Source: Sequoia sempervirens
Lineage: Eukaryota > Streptophyta > Pinopsida > Cupressales > Cupressaceae
NCBI GenBank assembly: GCA_007258455.2
Contig: VDFB02254869.1
Location: 453,312-517,311 of the forward strand
DNA length: 64,000 nt
Reading direction: 5' to 3'
Shown: piece by piece, positions 1 to 9,913 of the stretch
How the letters are laid out: each line of letters begins with the position of its first letter
How positions within the stretch are numbered: position 1 is the stretch's first letter
Program-made: the position numbers and the translations under genes
Notes under the pieces: model-generated
The model's input: only the letters and a program-made list of their open reading frames with translations
Databases searched by the model: none
What the model was told of the DNA's origin: nothing

Positions 1-363
1 TTGTTACACTGTGATTTTTGTCGCTATTTCGACATACACTTCCATCAATTTGTGGGCCGACATATGGTTAGCTCCTTAATTTGTGGGCCGACGGGTATAT
101 GGTTAGCGTTTGTGAGGGTTCCAATGAATGTTTTTTAATAAATAAAAGTGAGTTCAACAATTTATCTATACTTGTGATAGTGTTTTGCTATACTTGGGAA
201 TTTGCTATACTTGTGACAGTTTATGGAGGTTATAGGCCAAATTTTTTTGGTGCAAAATATCAGAATTATTAGATTTTGTTACTTGTCTATGATTAAAAAT
301 TATTGGAGTGTGAGTTTGATATTTTTTGAAGATTTAAATATTCAAGCTTGGTAAAGAAAAATC
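1..363. other. Noncoding 5' flank of the CACTA transposase gene, with short direct repeats
   Basis: No convincing coding sequence. A block of about 31-35 bases is duplicated: aatttgtgggccgac occurs at 47-61 and 78-92, each followed within a few bases by tatggttagc. Farther on, gctatacttg recurs at about 188-220. CACTA elements commonly carry short subterminal repeats bound by their TNPA protein, so these could be such sites, but no CACTA terminal inverted repeat was found and the element may begin outside the window. Confidence 0.35.
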
Positions 364-1748
364 ATGTCAGATAATATTAGTGCATAACAAAATGAAGAGA
401 CACTTGCTAGATTGTGGGCTAGATTGAAAAGAAAGAGTGATGGAAAATGTTATTATCCTTGCAATAATTGCAAGGGCTTAAAGACGAGAAGACTTTTAAT
501 CACAACAGCTAAGAAACATTGTAGGAAGCATGGTCACATTGAAGGGGGGCATGACTATCGTCTATTGGTAAGTTGTTCATTATATGTCTTTGTATTGATT
601 GAATTTGTAAATGTTTATATTGTTTTAACATTTTATATATATAAAAAAAATCACTCGATCATGATCATGGTTTATTTGTGTCGATCATTATTATAAAGGT
701 GGGGCACCCTAGGGAACATGATATGGATTATCACGGGCCAGAGAATGTGGTTTTGCAAGCAGAGGAACATGGAGTTGTGAATATCGAAGATGAAGTTAAT
801 GATCCTATGGAAGAAGATGATCATGCGCCAGAAAACACAGTTGAAGATGATGGTACAAATACATTAATCCATGACACATTTAGTGGCGCAGCTGATCATG
901 ATGATCGAGATGACTTTGATGATGTTCATGATTTACCTGTACTTGAGAAGGCATACGAGCCCCTTTATGAAGGCTCCCAAACAACTCTTCTCTATATTTG
1001 TATTGGCTTCTTTGGTCAAGCTTGAAGGTTATGAATGGTTTTTCCAACATAGAAATCTCACGTATGTTAAGGTATGTCATATATGTCATCTTTTTTCATC
1101 TATTTTAATTGTTTTTAGTTCATCACTAGTAAATAAAGGATGAAATATGTACTATTAATATTATTTATATTAACAAATTATTTTTTTGTTGTCGATTGAT
1201 AGGTGAATTTTTTGTTACCACCATCAAATATTTTACCTAGCTCATCACCAGGATTTATACGCCATTATGAAGATATTGGAATGAATTATCGAGCAATAGA
1301 TGCATGTCCCAATATCATATTATATATCATAAACAACATGAATTTGCAGCGAGTGCACCGAATGTCATATCGATGAATGCTCGAATAGATCCAACTAACA
1401 AAAGATTGCCTCCCACAAGGTTCTTGGATTTATATTCCAATAATTCTACGTATGCAACGATTATTTAGGTGCAAAAGCTTAGAGCAATTTATGGATTATC
1501 GTGCATGGAATAGAAGTGGAGATGACATTCTTTGAATATTTGCGAATGGTTTTGCATTTAGGGACATGTGGAGGAAAAATGGCCACACTTTTAAAGAACC
1601 TGCGTAATCTTGGAGGAGAGGCTTTCATTGTAGCGTGACGATTGTCAATCCATTTGGAAATTTGAGATCTATTTACTTTTCGGTGTGGCTATTTTTATTA
1701 TCAACAATAACATTCCTCCATAGATGTCAATAAAGAGGGAGCACATAA
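364..1748 (+). pseudogene. CACTA transposase TNP2, N-terminal exons (pseudogene)
   Basis: Start codon at 364; an in-frame TAA follows at 385-387. Exon 1 runs to a gtaagt donor near 567 and carries the cysteine/histidine-rich N-terminal transposase-associated region (CYYPCNNC, then a run of basic residues). Exon 2 (about 699-1070) has an acidic linker and the family hallmark LPVLEKAYEPLYEGS, then shifts frame near 990-1000. Exon 3 (from about 1203) contains LLPPSN and a stretch equivalent to the TNP2 RLQRLF/QFMDYHAW region (FMDYRAWNRSGDD), then PFG and an FLLNNNIPP-like sequence spread over frames. Exon 3 breaks off at 1748 within a KREHIM motif, where the Copia element is inserted; the reading resumes at 5694. 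Several stops and frameshifts make it non-functional. TNP2 normally cuts and joins the element ends in the nucleus. Confidence 0.75.
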
Positions 1749-2073
1749 TGTTAGAGTAAAGTAATTAATTAACTTTACTCTCCTCTTAAGACTTCACTTT
1801 ATGCACATATATTAGTCATTTAATAATTAATATTAATTATTAAATGCACTCACCTTAGGGTTAGGTTTTCCTTTAGGTTTTGATCTCCTTTTATAAGGAT
1901 TGATCTCTTGTATTCTATTAATCTCTTGATTCATTTTTTTCTCATATAATACATTTTGCACATTAGCCGAGCCAAAACCCTTGTTTTGTTCTCTGCCTCT
2001 GCAGCTGACAAGTTTCTTTTGTCCGCAGAGGTGTTCTTTGGGTTCTGTGGATTTGTATTTCTCAAATTCTACA
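1749..2073 (+). repeat. Copia 5' LTR
   Basis: Starts tgttagag and ends ctaca, directly before the primer-binding site. It matches 5371-5693 over its length with scattered substitutions and small indels. The motif tttataagg near 1890-1900 could be the promoter TATA region (inference). Confidence 0.85.
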
Positions 2074-2085
2074 TGGTATCAGAGC
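2074..2085 (+). promoter_or_regulatory. Primer-binding site for initiator tRNA-Met
   Basis: tggtatcagagc lies immediately after the 5' LTR and is the standard plant Copia minus-strand primer site, complementary to the 3' end of initiator methionine tRNA. Confidence 0.9.
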
Positions 2086-3215
2086 CAGATCTGCTGCAAC
2101 TTGTTTAGTTTTTGAAAGAATTAGAGATCTAGGTTTTGGTTGCATCAGATTTGTGTTTGTCTTCTATTTTTATTTGGAATAGGGGGTTCTTTTTTTGGTG
2201 CACTTTGAGCTCAAACGGACCTCACCGTTGAGCTCGCAGCATCCAAAAACCCCTATGTTCATATAAAACCGCGTCGGTCCGGACGGTTGCGCGAGGCAAA
2301 AAGTACAATACAAAGGCGATGCGTGAACCGCAAACCCGAGGTGAAATTTCACCAAAAAACAAACAAACAAGTTTTACAAAAATTAGCGGTACCAATTTAG
2401 AGGGGGAGCACCATAGGCCCCTCCAGCCAAAGCGGCCACGGTAGTGTGACCATCAGCTTTATCGGCCGTAGAGACCCACTTGGTAGCCGCCGACTCTCAG
2501 CGACAGCCAGCCGCCAAGCTCGTAGGCAGGGCCACCACCGCGCCGCCGACAGGCCACCCAATCTCCGCCAGCATGCCACCCCCGTGCCACCAGCACCAGC
2601 ACCAGCCCCTGGTTGCCCAATAGACCAAGGGCCCCTTTTTTTAGCCCCTGAGGGCTTTGAAGACAAAATTGGACCTTTTTGAGCTGTTTTACGGAATCGA
2701 GCATATCTTTTGCGTTTTTCTCTATTTTTCGAACAAAAAATAGGCGTTGGAAAGCTGGCTCCGAGTCCGTTCTGATGGTGTAGGAAATTTTTCATAATTT
2801 TCCAGTTTGGTTGAATTTTTTCGCAGTCAAAGTCCGATGATATTTTTGCACTCCAAGGGGCATAACTTGCTCATTTTTGCTCCGTTTTTCGAAAGCGAAT
2901 AGGCGTCCAAAAGGTGGTTCTATGATATTTTCATATCTATAGTCTATTTCATCAAAAAATTCTTCAAGTACATAGATATTTGTCTCAAACAATTACTACT
3001 TTCTATTATTTTTTGGCTTTCAGTTTGTACTGGGGATTGGATTTTTGCACTGTGGGGGGGTGTTTTTTCTTGCTTTCTGTCATTTACATCAAAAAACCAA
3101 AATCTATAAACACCAAAACAAAACAAAAAACCCCTTCTGCATCTTCTTTCTAGTTGTGAAAGACCACTAAATAATAATAATAAAAATTCAGAGCAGTTGA
3201 GGCACAGTTCACAGG
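2086..3215 (+). other. Long untranslated Copia leader with a GC-rich block
   Basis: About 1.1 kb separates the primer-binding site from the gag start. Bases about 2395-2640 are markedly GC-rich compared with the AT-rich surroundings and give open frames on both strands, which I read as a composition effect. Two related passages, near 2700-2790 and 2860-2945, share a gtttttcgaa/aataggcgt core and look like an old internal duplication. No protein family was recognised here. Confidence 0.55.
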
Positions 3216-4613
3216 ATGGCCGATAGATCTATTGAATCTCTCACACCGCATAATTATCACACTTGGAAGGGTCGCATGATGACTCTTCTTTAGTCTCGAT
3301 GGTTATGGTCTTGTTTGGATGAGGTTCAGCCTTAGTTGACTCACCCCTTTGAGGTTATGCAGCACAGGAACCATATGGATCAGGCTATGGGATTGATGGC
3401 TTTACACATTTCAAATAGTCTCCTATTTCATCTTGATGGGTGTCTCACTCCTCGAGCCATTTGGACCAAGTTTGATGGACTTTTTGGCACTATCAATGAG
3501 TTCAGAGCATTGCAGCTTGAGGCCGAGTTGACTTCCTTGGTACCTAATTCGTTTCCCTCCATTGAGGACTTTCTGATGAAGTTCAAACAGCAAAGATCTA
3601 TCTTCTAGGGTTGTGGCAAGACTAAGATTGATACAGAGTGCATCTTCCTAATCCTCTCCAAGCTTCGGGGTCCATTTCAAATCTTCTCTTTGACCTTCTA
3701 TTCCACCATGGATGCCTTGGGTACTCGACATGTCATGCCTACTTTTGAGGTGTTTTGTGATCATTTGACTCGTGAGCAAGCCAAGCTCAAGCAGATGGAT
3801 TCACTTTCAGGTTCACAGAACCAAGCGTTGGTAGCCCAGTCATCACAGGGGAAGCAGAAGCAAAAACAGAAACCAAAGACCACAGAGCATTGGAAGGATT
3901 CTAGTTCATAGCACAACTCTGATTCACCTTCTCCTAAGGGGGAATCATCGAAGAAAGATAGACCTAAGTGTGCTTATTGTAATAAGACAGTACATTCTAA
4001 GTCCAAGTGTTATGAGAAGAAGATAGATGGATATGCCAAACAGGTTTTAGATTTGACAGCTCTTCTTGAGAGGAACAATATTCATCACTCTTCTTCATCT
4101 ACATCAGGTGGGTCTTCTTCTTCACCATCATTCTAGACAGATGGACAGGCCCCACATAAGGGTCATGCATTATGTGCAACCTCCAGTTCACATTCATCCA
4201 GATGGCTACTTGATTCAGGTGCTTCACACCATATGACATCTTCTCAGGACATGTTCTCATCTTTCGAGGCTGCATCCTCACCACACATATTGATGGGTAA
4301 TAACACTTATATGAGTGTATGTGGGAAAGGTTCTATCGACATTGATGATGGTACATTCAATGATGTACTATGTGTTCCATCTTTGTCCACTAACCTTCTC
4401 TCCATCTATCAGATTGCTCACAGTGGGACAGGGAAGACAGTTGAGTTTACACCTAATTCAGTGCACATCAGAGACATTCAGATGGCAACATTGTTGCAAC
4501 AGGGACAGTTGATCATTCTTCCTGGTTGTATGCATTCACACACTTTGGTCCACCATCTCCATTGTCTGAGTTTTCCTCTCTTTCTACAAGAGAGCATGCA
4601 GTATCTGAGGTGA
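3216..4613 (+). pseudogene. Copia gag-protease polyprotein (pseudogene with five in-frame TAGs)
   Basis: From the ATG at 3216 one frame stays aligned with Copia gag to a TGA at 4611, without indels, but is cut by TAG codons at 3291, 3333, 3606, 3909 and 4134. It begins with the usual Copia gag opening (a LTPHNYHTW-like motif). It carries a zinc knuckle of pattern CX2CX4HX4C (CAYCNKTVHSKSKC, about 3970-4011) that binds RNA in functional gags, then a retropepsin-type aspartic protease core DSGASHHMT (about 4214-4240). Gag would form the cytoplasmic particle and the protease would process it. After the protease the family normally continues into integrase; here that is gone. Confidence 0.85.
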
Positions 4614-5360
4614 AGTTTGGTCACTTGAACTTATGTGTTCTTCCATCTGTTCATGAGACTAGTGTTGCGACTTCTACACCTCTACCTCCTGTTGAGATCA
4701 CATCTGTTCAGCAGGATTCCTCTTCAGCTATGACTGACATTGTTGCTCCACTCATTGAGCCATCAAGTGTAGTTGTTGAGGCCATATCAGAGGAAATTCC
4801 TTTCCTCACAGATGACAGTTTCAGCACACCTTGTTATCCCATCTTCATTGGAGATTCCATTTCAGGATCATCTTGAGTTGTTTGATTCACCATCCTGTTA
4901 TTCAGACACTCATACTGCAGTTCGTTCTTCAATGAGCATCATCCAGGACTTCCATTTTCACCTCACATTCAGGGATTTCCTCTTCCTCGACCGCTTGGAT
5001 CTGTTTCTTCCTCCGAGGAGACACATTGTTTTGATCATTGGCACAGGGGTTCTCTCATTCTGGGGGGGCTTTGGAGTCTCTTCTCTCTCCTATGGGGGGA
5101 ACATATTTTGTACTTGTGTGATAGAAGCAGTTCTTGGGGGGTCATGTTGAGTCCTCCTTCTATCTCTCTTCTTCTTTCACTCTTGTTCATCTCTTTTTTG
5201 GAGAGGAGTTTTTTTCCCACTGGGTTTTCTCCTTTACTCCGCTTTATAGAGATTTTATTGTATTCGGGTACCTGATCAGGCCATGTTGTTGGGACCCACA
5301 GTTGCATTGTAGTTCCTTTGCTTTCTTCTGCATTGTTTGTAGCTGCATTGTAGCTCATCT
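4614..5360 (+). other. Copia remnant between protease and 3' end
   Basis: A serine/threonine/proline-rich reading of about 100 codons (4526-4876, another frame) resembles the low-complexity hinge that lies between integrase and reverse transcriptase in Copia polyproteins, but no catalytic motif is present. The remainder to 5360 is T-rich 3' untranslated sequence. The pattern suggests an internal deletion of integrase and RT. Confidence 0.45.
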
Positions 5361-5370
5361 TAAGGGGGGG
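5361..5370 (+). promoter_or_regulatory. Copia polypurine tract
   Basis: The purine run aaggggggg abuts the 3' LTR start (tgttagag at 5371), the position expected for the plus-strand primer. Confidence 0.85.
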
Positions 5371-5693
5371 TGTTAGAGTAAAATAATTAATTAACTTTAC
5401 TCTCCTCTTAAGACTTCACTTTATGCACATATATTAGTCATTTAATAATTAATATTAATTATTAAATGCACTCACCTTAGGGTTAGGTTTTCCTTTAGGT
5501 TTTGATCTCCTTTTATAAGGATTGATCTCTTGTATTCTATTACTCTCTTGATTCATTTTTTCTCAGATAATACATTTTGCACATTGTCAGACCCAAAACC
5601 CTTGTTTTGTTCTCTCTCTTTCTCTGTGACAAGTTTCTTGCATGCAGGTGTTCTTTGGAGTTCTGTGGATTTGTATTTCTCAAATCCACTACA
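5371..5693 (+). repeat. Copia 3' LTR
   Basis: Homologue of 1749-2073. Differences include a rearranged 20-30 base stretch near 5580-5645. It is followed directly by the resumed TNP2 reading. Confidence 0.85.
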
Positions 5694-7770
5694 TAATGTT
5701 GGCAATGATTGTTCTAGGTATTTGTTTACATCAATTTTCTTTAGCGTAGTAGCATCTCATTTGTCTTATTTGTTGCATAATGACATTTTTTTTTATTTAA
5801 TAGTCATGTACATTAATTTATATATATTGCAGTAAAATGGTTATAATAATTATGTAATGTTTATGTTCATTCAACTAGGTAAGTACCAAGTTAAAGATGT
5901 GAATGTATATATCCAGCCTCTTATCGACGAGTTACTAAAGTTATGGAATGGTGTCACTATGTATGGCGTCTCTAGACCAATAGGACAAAGACAATTTCAA
6001 TTCATGCAATGCTTGTATGGACAATTCATGATGCCCCAGGGCTAACACATTTTGGTAGGTATGTTATAACGTTCACTACACTTTAACGATATTTAATTTT
6101 ATGAAGTAGATATCATGCATGTTTTTAAATAATCTATTCATTATATATAATTATAAAAATGACATATTTAATCCAATTATATATGATCTTGAGGTCTTCA
6201 AACAAAGGGAAAATTTGCATGTCCAATTTGTGGTCCAAAGATGAAATCTCGTCGTTCAACAAGTTTAGGAAAGCGGTGTTTGATGAGTATAGGCACTTCC
6301 TCCACATAAATCATAACTATCAAACTACTTGAAAACACCTTTTCAATGGGAAAGAAGAGACTACATCAAAACCAATAAGAATGACACCTCGCCTATAGGA
6401 AGTTGGAATATAATAGAATTAATCGTCAAGGTTATACATCAAAATCAAATTGTTTATCTATCATATATGATATGTTTTGAATTTATATTTTTATATTGTG
6501 TTGTGTTTACTCATGTTGTAATTGACAATGATTGTCGTTGTTAATTTGTTTAACTTATATGCTTCGTGAAGGTCGCCAAGGCATTAATGGCCGGCTTCCA
6601 CAGGGACTTAAAAGTTATCCCAGACAATTTAGTAGGTTGCCCTACTATGAGCAGCTACAAATTGTGCATTTGTTTGATACAATGCATATCGGAAAGAATA
6701 TAACAGAAATGTTATGGAAAATATTGGATGGAAGGCATGACAAAGAAAAAATTGTCAAAATTTGTAGTGACATTCGGGAAGCCAATCATGCAATGAAAAA
6801 TTTCATTCAATTAAATAGCGATGGAGACCAAATTAATATAAGTGCCCTTCCTTGGTTATTAACAGAGCAGCAAAGCAATGCTATAAAAGAAGTCATACAA
6901 AAAAATTGATTTCCCACAGGATTTGTTGCGAACATAAACAATATCATAGCAAAGAAAGGTGAATTTGGGTTAGGGGATGAAAATGCATGATTGGCATACC
7001 TTCATTAAGGTAATTATTCTAGTATATTTTATATATATTTGTATCTTGCATGTACTTTTTAGTGTATTATGTTTACTAGTTTTGGAAAAATAATGAAAAG
7101 ATCATTTTATAATTGTTGCAGTATGTTCTATCTCTATCTCTCCCAGACAACTTCGACAACAATGTCAAGCAAGTTATATATGATCTTAGAAAATACATGA
7201 GGTAAGTAGCGATATTTGTTCAATTCATTGTATAGATCTTATATTTTCCATTTGTTTTACTTGTTATGTAATATATTGTATATTTTTGTTAAATCTCGTT
7301 AATATATTTGTCTTGAATCACTTGTAGATGGTTATCATATAAAGAAATCCATAAAGAAGATATAAATTATTGGAGGAGAAAAATTCCTCATCTAATGTGT
7401 CAAATGCAAAAGTGTCTACCTTCGACATTTTTCAATGCACAAGAACACTACCTCATACACCAAGTTCGGAGATTGAATTGTGTGGACCTGTACACACAAG
7501 GTCAATGTGGATGGTTGAGAGGAGCACTTGAAATTTTTGAAAGGATTTGGTTAGACAAAGAGCACATCCTGAGGGTTCTATGGTGGAGGGATATATGGTA
7601 TACCAAACCATGGTGTACATTACTAAATATCTTCCTAAGTTAGCAAAGATCCATGCAGATCGCATTTGGGATCCCAACTCCATTAACAAATTCGAAGGGG
7701 AGTACCTGATGGGGAAAGGTAGATTGAGGAAAGTGAGAGGTAATTATAAGATGGTCATGGAGATTAATTA
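5694..7770 (+). pseudogene. CACTA transposase TNP2, catalytic core and DUF4218-like exons (pseudogene)
   Basis: Continuation of the exon broken at 1748. Readable exons: about 5880-6053 (DVNVYIQPLIDELLKLW, matching the TNP2 core); 6194-6385 (CPICG plus a KRCLMSIG stretch, the cysteine motif); 6560-7011 (LPYYEQLQIVHLFDTMHIGKN, the TNP2 HNLDVMHIEKN-type motif); 7122-7200; and 7327-7770 (LPSTFFNAQEHYLIHQV and RAHPEGSMVEGY, diagnostic of DUF4218). Introns have gt/ag borders near 6053, 7011, 7200 and 7327. Stops and frameshifts occur in several exons (for example a TGA after 6900 and a frame change near 7550), so no functional product is expected. Confidence 0.8.
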
Positions 7771-8104
7771 GAATACATTTTACATTGCCTTTAATTGATT
7801 GAAAAGAAACAACATAGAACTAGTCCAAATGAAAGAATCTTCCACACACAAATAAAAAAGTACTAGTATTGTATTACTCTAGAAAATAAGTCTTTCACTG
7901 TCGAAAAGTATTAAAATCTTAAAAAGTGTTGATGATTAAATATTACAATTTGAATTTCATATATATAAGAAGAAGACCCAACAAAGGTGTCTCTTCGGAT
8001 TGTATTTTGGAAAATAATTAAACTACTGATCTTAATTAAACTTATAAAACAATTTAATCTTCTCCTAACATTGACTTAGCCGTTGAGAGATGTTTTTTAT
8101 ACTC
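7771..8104. other. AT-rich sequence, nothing recognised
   Basis: 334 bases after the DUF4218 exon. It is probably TNP2 intron sequence up to the edge of the minus-strand block, but no border could be fixed. Confidence 0.3.
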
Positions 8105-8984
8105 CTACAAGGTATGGGTATCCGCATCATGCACTGCATTTTGGGCTTCATATTCTAGTTTTATCATCAATTCCATATGTTTGCATGCTCCATCCAGCAA
8201 TAGCCCTTCTTCTTTGACTGTATCCAATGCTTCCTGAAGTATCCTATTGCATTTATCCATCCAATCATCTTGTTCCTTCAAAAACCTGTTCTTATCACAT
8301 AATTTGGGTAATCCCAACTTCACAGTATCATCAAACGTTGTGTTTTCTGAGTGTAAGTCTTCATCATATTTGTCATGCTTTCTCATGATTGTTCAACAAC
8401 CAAGATGGAATTGGTGTCGGATCCCTCATGTAGTTGCATATCATGTCTCTTAGTACCCAATCTTTTTTTCACTCTCCCATGCTCAAGAATGGCTTCATAG
8501 TTCTTTTTGTGAACATGCCAAAAATCATCAAGGCATATCTTCAGGTTTGTAAATCTCTTGTGCAACATTGATTCCACAGTGTCAAACTGAAGGTCCTTCA
8601 TCTTTTCTACTAGTTGTTGATGTTCTTCTTACAACTGCTCATATTCACTCTGCAACTATGTATCAGTTCCAGAGGTGATCCTCATTCTGGAATCTTTCAT
8701 GACAGTAATTTCCAAATCTGATTTTTCACTTTTCATTTTGTAATAATTTCTTTCTTTCATCAATTGTATTGTTTGTGCCTTGTTGAACTTGGCAATGCTT
8801 ATGCCCATGTCTGTTGAAGCCAAAGGGTCAGCTTCCCCAACTTTAAGGGTCATATGTGTCCAAAGGATTTTTCAATATCAATGATATTTGACCTTTTGTG
8901 AGGTGGGTATAGTGCCCATATCAACATTGAATTTTCATCAAGATTGAATCTTGACCCTATGTAAATTTCCTTTACACCCTCTAT
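8105..8984 (-). pseudogene. Unknown gene family, C-terminal half (unit C)
   Basis: Minus-strand reading beginning at IEGVKEIYIGSRFN (about 8984) and running through WALYPPHKRS, MTLKVGEADP and a coiled-coil-like charged region to 8105, over three overlapping frames with stops near 8860 and 8630. It is a clear paralogue of unit A (9914-10800): both share EIYIGSR/KIYIGSR, MTLK-GE-DP, a KGLPMLF/LGLPKLC stretch and a QNA-DADTH ending. I do not recognise the family. Its layout in tandem with mobile elements suggests a transposon-borne gene. It appears to be the missing second half of unit B (14062-14790). Confidence 0.6.
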
Positions 8985-9913
8985 TAGCTCTCAAAAACAT
9001 AGGCAAAATACCTCAAGAGGTTTCCGAACTCTTGGTACATTTCAGGGTAACATACAAGGCCAAATAGTTTAGACCTTCTTCTCTTCAGGTGCTGCTAGAC
9101 CTAGGTGTGTACACCTATATGAGTGAAGTAGACTTGATTTGTGTTTATTCTTCAAGCAATTTATCCACAATGGCAGATGGGAGTGCACAATTGAATCTTT
9201 ATTGTGGTATAGATTGTATAAGCAATATCAAGGCTAATCCTAATATGTTCAGTTAACAGATGTAAAATATAAAATGGATGAACTAAAATGAAGTATGTAA
9301 GACCCGTGCCTCGTTGGGTATATGGAGTCTAATGAAGATCTAGAAAAGTGTAATATGTGAATACAATAATTCAAACTACTTGGAACAAAAATGTAGTTTA
9401 TAACTTGTATAAACGTGCAAATAAGTGATTGACAGACTCTACTTGAGATAGAATGACAACCCTAGTTATATGATTCTTCTTACTGATCCAATTAATACTT
9501 CCCAGTTACTATGATTGATTAGAAGGATTTAATCTATGCTTGAGAGAACCAAACCACATCACACAAGTACAACAAATGTGTATTGATAAATTGAATATAT
9601 GTTGGATATATCAATTTAAACAACTGAAAAGTATCAAAATGGAGACAACCAAATAACTGTATAATTCCAACAAATAGCTAATATCAAGATTAAGCCACAA
9701 ATTTATACATCTTCATTAACTTCATCAAAATCCATACATGCATCTGAGTCCTTTTAGATAAAAACATCATTGCAAAATTATCTCCTATATATTTCTCCTA
9801 TCCTCCTATCTATCCATGTTCTAATCGTATAGGATAGGTATAAATATAACAAACTATGAAAGGACACGTCCTTTCAAAAATGTTTTTGCATAACAACAAT
9901 AATAAACTAGAGA
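8985..9913. other. Noncoding sequence downstream of unit A
   Basis: AT-rich, no convincing coding content. A short minus-strand stretch next to 8985 can be read as about 25 residues in another frame, but it has no recognised match. Confidence 0.3.

Larger units (their letters stand above)
1749..5693 (+). mobile_element. Copia LTR retrotransposon, gag-protease only, inserted in the TNP2 exon
   Basis: Two LTRs of about 325 and 323 bases (1749-2073 and 5371-5693) flank a 3.3 kb interior with a primer-binding site, gag and protease remnants and a polypurine tract. No integrase, reverse transcriptase or RNase H is visible, so the copy would depend on other elements. The host string cataatgtt spans both junctions, so the 5-base target duplication is either cataa or taatg depending on where the TG/CA ends are drawn. 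Joining the flanks restores the TNP2 KREHIM-LAMIV reading. LTR differences are concentrated in the last third and suggest a moderately old insertion. Confidence 0.85.

Noticed and set aside
2397..2795. A 132-residue minus-strand frame as a gene
   Set aside because: It lies in the GC-rich part of the Copia leader, is rich in glycine, arginine and alanine as expected from composition, and resembles no protein I know.
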